This document shows positions 8,870 to 16,076 of a stretch of DNA of 64,000 nucleotides, piece after piece. The translations under genes were made by a program, and so were the position numbers. The stretch lies in NCBI RefSeq assembly GCF_030376615.1, contig NZ_JARRAB010000001.1:124001-188000 (forward strand), given 5' to 3'. Source of the DNA: Pseudomonas sp. sp1636. GTDB taxonomy: Bacteria > Pseudomonadota > Gammaproteobacteria > Pseudomonadales > Pseudomonadaceae. Under the pieces are notes generated by a model. The model saw nothing but the letters and a program-made list of their open reading frames with translations, was not told where the DNA came from and made no database searches. The stretch's first letter is position 1. The number at the start of each line of letters is the position of its first letter.

Positions 8870-9598
8870 TTAGCTAGCGTCCTGCTGAAGCTGTACCTGG
8901 CTTTCCAGCTCGGCTTTTAGCGCCGGATCGAGCTTAAGCTGACGGGCCAGCTCTTCCAGGTAGGCGCGCTCCATAAAATGCTCCTCATCGACCATCAGTA
9001 CGCTGGCGATGTACATCTCGGCGGCCATTTCCGGGCTGGTCGCCGCGCGCGCCACTTCGGCCGGATCGAGCGGCTTGTTCAGCTCGGCCTCGAGCCAGCG
9101 CTGCAGCTCGGCGTCATGGGTCAACTTGGCCAGCTCGCCTTCGATGAGTTGACGCTCGCGCGCATCGACATGCCCATCGGCCTTGGCTGCGGCCACCAAC
9201 GCCTTGAGAATGCCCTGGCTATGCGCCTCGGCCTGCGGCGCCGGCAAGCGGTCGAGGGTTTGCGGTTCGCCTTGCGGCGCTTGCGCCTGCTGCGCCTGCC
9301 AGTTGCCATAGGCCTTGTAGGCGATCACCCCGAGCGCGGCCAGACCGCCATAGGTCAGCGCCTTGCCGCCCAACTTGCGTGCACTCTTGTTGCCCAGCAG
9401 CAAAGCCATGGCGCCGCCGGCCAAAGCGCCGCCCCCCGCACCGGAAAGCAGACTGCCCAGACCGCCGGCACCGCCACCTGACAACAAACCACCCAAACCG
9501 CCGGCAGAGGAGCCCTTGCCGGGGTTTTGCCCAGCCTTGTTTTGCAGCAGATCCTGACCGGACTTGAGCAGTTGATCGAGCAAACCACGGGTATTCAT
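8870..9598 (-). CDS. DUF533 / TerB-like inner-membrane protein
   Basis: A 242-residue protein. The N-terminal third is very rich in Gly, Ala and Leu (GGLGGLLSGGGAGGLGSLLSG) and leads into a membrane-associated stretch (ALTYGGLAALGVIAYKAYG, about 80-100). The C-terminal half, from about residue 125, is a helical TerB-like/DUF533 domain with KADGHVDARERQLIEGEL and the YIASVLMVDEEH segment. It resembles E. coli YebE. AGGAGA precedes the ATG at 9598 by seven bases. The gene lies upstream of the VIT/VWA gene on the same strand, 135 bases away, and may or may not belong to it. Molecular function unknown. Confidence 0.8.
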   Translation of the reverse strand: MNTRGLLDQLLKSGQDLLQNKAGQNPGKGSSAGGLGGLLSGGGAGGLGSLLSGAGGGALAGGAMALLLGNKSARKLGGKALTYGGLAALGVIAYKAYGNWQAQQAQAPQGEPQTLDRLPAPQAEAHSQGILKALVAAAKADGHVDARERQLIEGELAKLTHDAELQRWLEAELNKPLDPAEVARAATSPEMAAEMYIASVLMVDEEHFMERAYLEELARQLKLDPALKAELESQVQLQQDAS

Positions 9599-9613
9599 CG
9601 ACAAGTCTCCTGG

Positions 9614-9883
9614 TTAACAAATGGGCAACAAAGGTGCAACAAAGGTGCAAATCAGGTCGCCAGAATAAATGGAAACTTCCTGCACTATCCGCCGGTTTGC
9701 TTCGAGATGTTGCCGCAACGCAGCCTGACGAGCCGCCGTCGGCGTCGGCTCCGCTGACAGCAACCCCTGCAGTTCGTCGGTTACTCGGGGGAAAGCCCTC
9801 AAATAGTGTTTCCCATCACACCCTGCCTCTATGCGCTCACTAATTGACGTCGGTAGGATGGCGGCCCAACGAGTAGAACTCGG
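9614..9883 (-). pseudogene. Start-less open frame, possible gene remnant
   Basis: An 89-codon open frame ends at TAA 9614-9616, ten bases before the ribosome site of the DUF533 gene. Its translation looks protein-like (ISERIEAGCDGKHYLRAFPR, then AALRQHLEANRRIVQEV) but there is no ATG; the only start of note is a TTG at 9802 giving 62 residues. The 3' end runs through an 11-base tandem duplication. I do not recognise the family. It may be the tail of a lost gene, a short unusual gene, or chance. Confidence 0.3.
9625..9650. repeat. 11-bp tandem duplication
   Basis: GCAACAAAGGT is present twice in direct succession (9625-9635 and 9636-9646), followed by a partial third copy GCAA. Eleven is not a multiple of three, so gain or loss of a unit shifts the frame of the open frame crossing it. 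Confidence 0.8.
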
Positions 9884-9927
9884 CTAAGGCTATGGAAGGC
9901 TCAACAGTCCAGCGCAGACACCCGACC

Positions 9928-10614
9928 ATGCCCCGACTTGCGACCTCCGGCCACACTCGCCCCCTCGCACGCCTCCTGTCGATGACCCTGGCGACCCTGC
10001 TGGCCCTGGGCGGCTGCCTCAGCCATGCCCAACTCCGGCATGAGGCCTCCGCCTTGGATCAAGCCATCGAACAAGCCCGGCTGACCAGTTGGCGCAGCCT
10101 GATCGAGCAGAGCGGCGCCCTGGACGAGCGGAGCAAACTGCAAGCGGTCAACGACTTCATCAATCGCTCGGTGAGCTACGCTACCGATCGCGAAATCTGG
10201 GGCACGGACGAATACTGGGCGACGCCGCTGCAGACCCTGTCGCGCGGCCGCGGCGACTGCGAAGACTTCGCCATCGGCAAGTATTTCAGCCTGGTGGAGA
10301 TGGGCGTGCCCAGCGAGAAGTTGCGCCTGACTTTCGTCAAGACCCTGGCGCTCAACCAGGCGCACATGGTGTTGGCCTACTACCCGAGCCAGACGGCGCA
10401 GCCGCTGATCCTCGACAACCTCGACCCGCGGATCAAGCCGGCCGGCGAGCGCCGCGACCTGCTGCCGGTGTATGCCTTCAACAACCACGGCATCTTCCTG
10501 GCCAAGGCGCCGCAGCAGAAGTCCGCCCAGCCGCCGCAACTGCTCTCGCGCTGGAGCGACGTCAGCGAGCGCGCCCTGGCCGATGAGGCGAAACTGCAGG
10601 CAAACCAGAGCTGA
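9928..10614 (+). CDS. LapG-type transglutaminase-like cysteine protease
   Basis: A 228-residue periplasmic protease of the DUF920/BTLCP family to which LapG belongs; LapG cleaves large surface adhesins such as LapA when cyclic-di-GMP is low. The catalytic triad is intact: Cys111 (GRGDCEDFA), His146 (NQAHMVLAYY) and Asp163 (LILDNLDP), with spacing close to that known for LapG. The N-terminus has a signal peptide ending near LALGGCLSHA, which is also lipobox-like. I chose the ATG at 9928 (MPRLATSGHT); an in-frame ATG at 9892 is possible but gives an unusually long N-terminal region. No LapD-like receptor or RTX adhesin is in this window. It converges on recJ with only three bases between the stops. 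Confidence 0.82.
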   Translation: MPRLATSGHTRPLARLLSMTLATLLALGGCLSHAQLRHEASALDQAIEQARLTSWRSLIEQSGALDERSKLQAVNDFINRSVSYATDREIWGTDEYWATPLQTLSRGRGDCEDFAIGKYFSLVEMGVPSEKLRLTFVKTLALNQAHMVLAYYPSQTAQPLILDNLDPRIKPAGERRDLLPVYAFNNHGIFLAKAPQQKSAQPPQLLSRWSDVSERALADEAKLQANQS

Positions 10615-10617
10615 TCG

Positions 10618-12330
10618 TCAGCGCGGCGCCAGGTGCGCCACCAGCAGTTGCACGCTTTCCTGGCCACGGTACTCGTTGACGTCCAGCTTGTAGGCCAACT
10701 CGACCCAGCGCACGGTGGGGTTGGGCCAGGTTTCGCGGTCGACGTTGAAGGCGATGGCGTCCAGGGTCTGGCCGCCGCACTCGGTCTTCAGCACCAGCTT
10801 GAGGTGTTTGTCGCCGACCAGGCGCTGCTGCACCACCTGGAACACCCCGTGGAACAGCGGTTCGGGGAAATGCTGGCCCCAGGGCCCGGCATTGCGCAGT
10901 TCCTTGGCCAGGGGCAGATGAAACTCTTCGACCGACAAGGTGCCATCGGAGAGCAAACGCCCGGTCAGGTCGTCCTCGCCCAACTGCCGACGCACTTCGG
11001 CATCGAAGGCCACGGCGAAGGCACCGAAGCACTCCTGCGGCAGGGACAGTCCCGCCGCCATGGCGTGGCCGCCGAATTTGCTGATCAGGCCCGGGTGCTT
11101 GGCCGCCACTGCATCCAGCGCATCGCGGATATGAAAGCCCGGCACCGAGCGCGCCGAGCCCTTGAGCACGCCGTCGCCGGCATCGGCGAAGGCGATGGTC
11201 GGGCGGTGATAACGCTCCTTCAGGCGCGAAGCGAGGATGCCGATCACCCCCTGATGCCAATCCGCCTCGAACAGGCACAGGCCGAACGGCATGTCCGCCA
11301 GCGGCAGATCCTTGAGCTGAGCCAGAGCCTCGCGCTGCATGCCCTGCTCGATGGCCTTGCGATCCTGGTTGAGCTGATCCAGCTGCACCGCCATGTCGCG
11401 GGCCAGGGCCTGGTCTGCGCAGAGCAGGCATTCGATGCCCAGACTCATGTCGTCCAGCCGTCCGGCCGCATTCAGGCGCGGGCCGAGGATGAAGCCGAGG
11501 TCGGTGGCGGTGATGCGCTCCGCTTGCCGCCCGGCCACTTCGAGGATCGCGCGCAGGCCCGGCCGCGCCCTCCCGGCGCGAATCCGCGCCAGGCCCTGAT
11601 GCACCAGGATGCGGTTGTTGGCGTCCAGCGGCACCACGTCGGCGACGCTGCCCAACGCCACCAGGTCGAGCAACTCGGCCAGGTTCGGCTCCGGCCGCTG
11701 CGGATTGAACCAGTTCAGCTCGCGCAAGCGCGCGCGCAGCGCCAGCAATACGTAGAAGATCACCCCGACCCCGGCCAGCGCCTTGCTCGGGAATTCGCAG
11801 CCCTGTTGGTTGGGGTTGACGATGGCGTCCGCTGCCGGCAGCTCGGCCCCCGGCAAGTGGTGATCGGTGACCAGCACCATCAGCCCCGCCGCCTTGGCCG
11901 CCGCCACCCCCTCGACGCTGGAAATGCCGTTGTCCACGGTGATCAATAGTTGCGGTTGGCGTTGCAGCGCCACCGCGACTATTTCCGGGGTCAGGCCGTA
12001 GCCGTACTCGAAGCGGTTCGGCACCAGGTAGTCGACATGGGCCGCACCGAGCAGGCGCAAACCGAGCAGGCCCACCGCACTGGCGGTAGCACCGTCGGCA
12101 TCGAAGTCACCGACGATCAGCATCCGCTGGCCTTGCTCCAGGGCTTGCACCAGCAACTCGACCGCCGCCTCGATACCCTTGAGCTGCCGGTAGGGCAGCA
12201 GCCGCGCCAGGCCCTTGTCCAGCTCGGCCAGCGACTGCACGCCACGGGCGGCATACAGGCGGGTCAACAGCGGCGGCAGATTACCCAGATCGGGCAGGAT
12301 GGCGGGTAGCGGGCGGGGTTCGATACGCAT
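10618..12330 (-). CDS. recJ: Single-stranded-DNA-specific exonuclease RecJ
   Basis: A 570-residue 5'-3' single-strand DNA exonuclease of the DHH phosphoesterase superfamily, acting in recombination (RecF pathway), mismatch repair and base-excision repair. Conserved motifs in order are VGDFDADGATA, ITVDNGISS, VTDHHLPGAELP (the DHH motif) and, in the DHHA1 domain, KFGGHAMAAGLSL. The C-terminal OB-fold region is complete, and length matches the family. Start is the ATG at 12330 (MRIEPRPLP); the frame continues upstream without a ribosome site and into yaeQ. It follows yaeQ on the same strand after 65 bases. Confidence 0.96.
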   Translation of the reverse strand: MRIEPRPLPAILPDLGNLPPLLTRLYAARGVQSLAELDKGLARLLPYRQLKGIEAAVELLVQALEQGQRMLIVGDFDADGATASAVGLLGLRLLGAAHVDYLVPNRFEYGYGLTPEIVAVALQRQPQLLITVDNGISSVEGVAAAKAAGLMVLVTDHHLPGAELPAADAIVNPNQQGCEFPSKALAGVGVIFYVLLALRARLRELNWFNPQRPEPNLAELLDLVALGSVADVVPLDANNRILVHQGLARIRAGRARPGLRAILEVAGRQAERITATDLGFILGPRLNAAGRLDDMSLGIECLLCADQALARDMAVQLDQLNQDRKAIEQGMQREALAQLKDLPLADMPFGLCLFEADWHQGVIGILASRLKERYHRPTIAFADAGDGVLKGSARSVPGFHIRDALDAVAAKHPGLISKFGGHAMAAGLSLPQECFGAFAVAFDAEVRRQLGEDDLTGRLLSDGTLSVEEFHLPLAKELRNAGPWGQHFPEPLFHGVFQVVQQRLVGDKHLKLVLKTECGGQTLDAIAFNVDRETWPNPTVRWVELAYKLDVNEYRGQESVQLLVAHLAPR

Positions 12331-12395
12331 CTTCAGCTCATGTCGGGAGGGGATCGGTAAGCGCCTTGGCGGCCCAGGGTGCCGGCAAAAGGCGT

Positions 12396-12935
12396 TTAGC
12401 GTTGGCCGATGAGCCACTCGATAGGTATTTCATGCTGACCGCGCTCATCGGTAACGAATAACTCGCCGTCGCTGATCATCACGCTCCAGTTCAGCGAGCG
12501 CGGCAGGTCGAGGGCCACGCTTGCCAGTGCCTCCTGATCCAGCGCCACCACGTTGATGTTTTTCAGGCTGCGCACCGGATCGAGCGCCTTGGTCTGCCAC
12601 ACGCGCAGATTGCCGTAGGCCACCAGGCTGAATTTCTCGGTACGCCGCGAGCACCAGGTGATGCGCTCGCTGTCCGGCTGGCCGACTTCGATCCAGTGCA
12701 ACACCCGACCATCCAGGCTCTTTTCCCACAGCGCCGGTTCATCCACATCCGACAGGCCACGGCCAAAAGCCAACTGCTCGTGGTAGAACAGGGCATAGCC
12801 GATCAACCGTGCGGCCAGGCGCTCTTCGGTTTCCGACGGGTGTTTGGCCACGGTGAAGCGCAGGTGCTCGTAGACGCTGTTGTCGATATCGGTGAGGTTC
12901 AGCTCGATCTTGTAGGTGGTGGACGGCAGGGCCAT
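12396..12935 (-). CDS. yaeQ: YaeQ family protein
   Basis: A 179-residue protein matching the YaeQ family over its whole length: MALPSTTYKIELNLTDID at the N-terminus, HPSETEERLAARLIGYALFY in the middle, and SRRTEKFSLVAYGN and WQTKALD later. The fold is related to the PD-(D/E)XK nuclease superfamily, but a biochemical role is not established. It is probably cytoplasmic. It sits upstream of recJ, the usual Pseudomonas arrangement, and is divergent from the CoA-transferase gene with a gap of about 100 bases. Confidence 0.92.
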   Translation of the reverse strand: MALPSTTYKIELNLTDIDNSVYEHLRFTVAKHPSETEERLAARLIGYALFYHEQLAFGRGLSDVDEPALWEKSLDGRVLHWIEVGQPDSERITWCSRRTEKFSLVAYGNLRVWQTKALDPVRSLKNINVVALDQEALASVALDLPRSLNWSVMISDGELFVTDERGQHEIPIEWLIGQR

Positions 12936-13032
12936 GGGCGGGCTTCTTGACTGGGCAAATAAGCCGGCAAGTCTACCCGATGCGGCGTACTCACGTTAGA
13001 GTCGCGACCATCCCCAGATAGATGGACGCCCC

Positions 13033-14232
13033 ATGAGCCTGCCCAGCAAGCCCCTCGCCGGCCTGAAAGTGATCGAACTCGGCAGCCTGATTGCCGGCCC
13101 CTTCGCCGCACGTATCTGCGCCGAGTTCGGCGCCGAGGTGATCAAGGTCGAATCGCCCGACGGCGGCGACCCGCTGCGCAAGTGGCGCAAGCTCTACCAA
13201 GGCACCTCGCTGTGGTGGTTCGTGCAGGCGCGCAACAAACAATCGATCACCCTCAACCTCAAGCACGAGCAAGGCCTGCAGGTGCTGAAGAAGCTGCTCG
13301 GCGAGGCCGACATCCTGATCGAAAACTTCCGCCCCGGCGTGCTGGAAAAACTCGGCCTGGGCTGGGAGGTGCTGCATGCGCTCAACCCCAAGCTGGTGAT
13401 GGTGCGCCTGTCCGGCTTCGGCCAGAGCGGGCCGATGAAGGATCAGCCGGGCTTCGGCGCGGTCGGCGAGTCCATGGGCGGGCTGCGCTACATCACCGGC
13501 TTCGCGGATCGCCCGCCGGTGCGCACCGGCATTTCCATCGGCGATTCGATTGCCGCGCTGTGGGGCGTGATAGGCGCGCTGATGGCGCTGCGCCATCGCG
13601 AGGTCAACGGCGGCCAGGGCCAGGTGGTCGATGTGGCGCTGTATGAGGCGATCTTCGCCATGATGGAGTCCATGGTGCCGGAGTTCGACGTGTTCGGCTT
13701 CATCCGCGAGCGCAGCGGCAATATCATGCCCGGCATCACCCCCTCCTCGATCCATACCAGCAGCGATGGCAAACATATCCAGATCGGCGCCAACGGCGAT
13801 GCGATCTTCAAGCGCTTCATGCAGGCCATCGGCCGCCATGACCTGGCCGAAGACCCGAGCCTGGCCAGCAACGACGGCCGCGACGCACGCCGCGACGAGC
13901 TGTACGGGGTAATCGACCGTTGGGTCGGCGGACTGCCGCTGGAGCAGGTGCTGGCCACCCTGAACCTGGCCGAAGTGCCGGCCAGTCGCATCTTCAGCGC
14001 CGAAGACATGTTCGGCGACCCGCAATACCTCGCCCGCGAGATGCTCCTCAGCGCCAAGCTGCCGGACGGCAAGCCGTTCAAGATGCCCGGCATCGTGCCC
14101 AAGCTGTCCGACACCCCGGGCGGCGTCGAGTGGACAGGCCCGGCCTTGGGCGAGCACAACCAGCAGGTACTCAGCGAACTGGGTTACGACAGCGCCCAGA
14201 TCGCCGCCCTGCGCGAGCGCGGAACGATCTGA
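13033..14232 (+). CDS. Class III (CaiB/BaiF) CoA-transferase
   Basis: A 399-residue family III CoA-transferase. The N-terminal GLKVIELGSLIAGPFAARIC, the EVIKVESP segment and ILIENFRPGVLEKLGLG are typical. The catalytic aspartate is expected in ISIGDSIAALWG (about residue 169). These enzymes move CoA between carboxylic acids; the sequence does not reveal the substrate, and no neighbouring acyl-CoA dehydrogenase or regulator helps. It is a lone gene between yaeQ (divergent) and the Fur-box operon, from which it is separated by a hairpin. Confidence 0.9.
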   Translation: MSLPSKPLAGLKVIELGSLIAGPFAARICAEFGAEVIKVESPDGGDPLRKWRKLYQGTSLWWFVQARNKQSITLNLKHEQGLQVLKKLLGEADILIENFRPGVLEKLGLGWEVLHALNPKLVMVRLSGFGQSGPMKDQPGFGAVGESMGGLRYITGFADRPPVRTGISIGDSIAALWGVIGALMALRHREVNGGQGQVVDVALYEAIFAMMESMVPEFDVFGFIRERSGNIMPGITPSSIHTSSDGKHIQIGANGDAIFKRFMQAIGRHDLAEDPSLASNDGRDARRDELYGVIDRWVGGLPLEQVLATLNLAEVPASRIFSAEDMFGDPQYLAREMLLSAKLPDGKPFKMPGIVPKLSDTPGGVEWTGPALGEHNQQVLSELGYDSAQIAALRERGTI

Positions 14233-14288
14233 ACGGCCCGACGCCCTCCGAAACGCCTGCCCACGCGCAAGACACCCACCCCTCACCC

Positions 14289-14318
14289 GAGCCGGCTTGA
14301 CTTTAATCAAGTCGGCTC
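14289..14318 (+). terminator. Twelve-pair hairpin after the CoA-transferase gene
   Basis: GAGCCGGCTTGA pairs with TCAAGTCGGCTC (one G-U) around loop CTTTAA. It lies 57 bases after the stop codon and just upstream of the Fur-box promoter. No U-tract follows, so factor-independent termination is uncertain, but it insulates the iron operon from read-through. Confidence 0.5.
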
Positions 14319-14335
14319 AACGCCCAAATGTTAAC

Positions 14336-14366
14336 TTGATTGCAAATGATAATGATTGCATATAAA
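14336..14366 (+). promoter_or_regulatory. Fur box overlapping a promoter
   Basis: At 14342-14360 GCAAATGATAATGATTGCA matches the classic 19-base Fur consensus at 13 positions, including an unbroken AATGATAAT core. It lies between TTGATT (14336-14341) and TATAAA (14361-14366), plausible -35 and -10 elements with a long 19-base spacer. A bound Fur-Fe(II) dimer would block the promoter, so the four genes that follow should be induced by iron starvation. The ATG of the first gene is about 57 bases downstream of the -10. Confidence 0.8.
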
Positions 14367-14422
14367 GACAGCGGTCGAGATTAGCCACTCACTGTTTCAG
14401 TTAACGCAAAAGGGTTTGTGAT

Positions 14423-15496
14423 ATGTCGAAAAGAATGGAGAAGCGCGGCCAATTCAGTGCGCTGGCGGTAGCCCTGGTTTCCGCGCTGGCAATGAGCGGC
14501 CAAGTGAGCGCCGCTACCGATGCAGAAACTAAGGGTCTGGCCAGCGTCAAGCAATTCACTCTGGATCACAATGAGCGACTGATCGCCCAGGCCCAGCTAC
14601 TGGAGTCTGCCGTCGCCGACTATGCCGCCACCATCGACGCCCATAAAGGCAATTACCAGGCAGCCTGGGACGCCGACAAGGACAACCTGACGCAACAGAT
14701 CAACAACATTCGGATGCTGTGGCTGGAAACCTCGAACCAGTATGAAGCCATCGAAGGCATTGTTGCCGGCATTCCCTCCACCGCCAAATACGATCTGATT
14801 CTCGATGCCGGCAACCCTGGCACCGAGGAAGAAGACGTGGCCGAGTACGACCTGACCTTACCGGACGGCAAGGTGCTCAAGCGTCCTGGCAATCTGTTCC
14901 ATGGCATCACTGAGCCACTGTTCTGGGGCATGGACGAGGCCAACGTCAAACTCAAGACCGACTTCAATGGCGACGGCAAGATTGCCCGTAGCGAAATGCT
15001 GTTCGACGCCAACCTTGGCCTGGGCGCCGCACTGGCGTTGTCGCACTGGTCGAAGGCCCTGCAAGCCGACATGAACGCCTGGAAGCCTAATCGCGACGAT
15101 GCCTTCACCTCGGTGGTAACCATGACCCCTACGGTGGGCGATTACTTTGGGGAGTGGAAGGAGTCCCAGTTCATTACCGCCGAAATCGGCTCGTTCGTGG
15201 CGCAGAGCCGTCTAGTTGACGTACTGGGCATCATGAATGGCTGCAAGAAGATGTACTTCAGCGCTATATCCCCAGTTGTTGCCGGCAACGACGCCGACCT
15301 TGACCGCCAGATCAAGAGCGGCTTCAACGAACTGCTGAGCTTGGTCGAAGACACCTATGCCCGGGAAAAGGCCGGCACCCAGTTCGGCGCCGAAGAAGCC
15401 GATGCCCTCGGCAACGAAGCGCAGGATATTGCCGACCGCGTAGTCGCCATGGTGCTTCAGGCTGCCGCCAAGAACAACGTGAAGATCCACAGCTAA
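14423..15496 (+). CDS. Imelysin/EfeO-like periplasmic protein with EF-hand
   Basis: A 357-residue secreted protein, first gene of the iron operon. A Sec signal peptide (basic start, hydrophobic core, GQVSAA cleavage near residue 30) is followed by a mostly helical domain resembling the imelysin (peptidase M75)/EfeO family of iron-regulated periplasmic proteins. Embedded in it at residues 180-191 is a textbook EF-hand calcium loop, D-F-N-G-D-G-K-I-A-R-S-E. AAAGGG precedes the ATG by about nine bases. It could bind iron or hand it to the FTR1 permease encoded three genes on. The imelysin assignment rests on overall character and context and should be read as probable. Confidence 0.7.
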   Translation: MSKRMEKRGQFSALAVALVSALAMSGQVSAATDAETKGLASVKQFTLDHNERLIAQAQLLESAVADYAATIDAHKGNYQAAWDADKDNLTQQINNIRMLWLETSNQYEAIEGIVAGIPSTAKYDLILDAGNPGTEEEDVAEYDLTLPDGKVLKRPGNLFHGITEPLFWGMDEANVKLKTDFNGDGKIARSEMLFDANLGLGAALALSHWSKALQADMNAWKPNRDDAFTSVVTMTPTVGDYFGEWKESQFITAEIGSFVAQSRLVDVLGIMNGCKKMYFSAISPVVAGNDADLDRQIKSGFNELLSLVEDTYAREKAGTQFGAEEADALGNEAQDIADRVVAMVLQAAAKNNVKIHS

Positions 15497-15557
15497 GTAT
15501 GAGAGTCGTCCAACCGCACCGTCATTGCGGGCCCACTGCCCGCAAGAGCCTCTGTAC

Positions 15558-16076
15558 ATGATACGTTCGGACACCCTCCTGGAGTCAGCGGCGGCGTGCA
15601 AAGCGCCCGCTGCTCAAGCCAAACGGCGTGCTGCACTGTTCATTTCCCTACTCTTTGCCGGCCTGATGGGCTCCGGCTTGCATCTGGAGTTTCTCGCCGG
15701 GCGCAACTGGAACTCCGGCGAAGTCGTCTTGCTGGTTCACCTGCTGATGGGCCTGGGATTCAGCGCCCTATTCGTTGCCTGGATCAGCAACCATGTGCGC
15801 GCAGGACTGTTCAGCAGTCAACGCCCACTCTTTACCTGGCTGAGCTGGCTGTTACTGGGTAAATGTACCCTGATTCTACTTAGCGGCCTGCTTATGGCAT
15901 TACCGGCCGCCCTCTATCTAGGTCACGTAATCTGGTTCTGGAGTTTCGAAACGACCGCCGTTTTGGCCTTCCTACACCTGTGGGCAGCCATCCTGGGCGG
16001 CCTCGGCCTGCTGCTTCATCTGCTGCTCAGGCACTGGCGTCATGCGGAGCCGATTGAAAAGGAAAACCGGCCGTGA
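15558..16076 (+). CDS. Four-helix membrane protein of the iron operon
   Basis: A 172-residue inner-membrane protein with four predicted helices (roughly residues 24-44, 53-77, 90-117 and 124-154 from this start). Histidines occur in or near the helices (SGLHLEF, LLVHLLMGLG, LGHVIWFW, FLHLWAAI, LLLHLLLRHWRH), the pattern of a small b-type cytochrome or quinol-linked membrane partner. I chose ATG 15558 (MIRSDTLLES); an upstream ATG at 15525 is also in frame. Its TGA overlaps the GTG start of the pentaheme cytochrome gene (GTGA), indicating coupled translation. The heme idea is inference: it would connect the membrane quinone pool to the cytochrome. Confidence 0.75.
   Translation: MIRSDTLLESAAACKAPAAQAKRRAALFISLLFAGLMGSGLHLEFLAGRNWNSGEVVLLVHLLMGLGFSALFVAWISNHVRAGLFSSQRPLFTWLSWLLLGKCTLILLSGLLMALPAALYLGHVIWFWSFETTAVLAFLHLWAAILGGLGLLLHLLLRHWRHAEPIEKENRP

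Noticed and set aside
12991..14310. 439-codon frame antisense to the CoA-transferase
   Set aside because: Mirrors the transferase; no ribosome site and low-complexity sequence.
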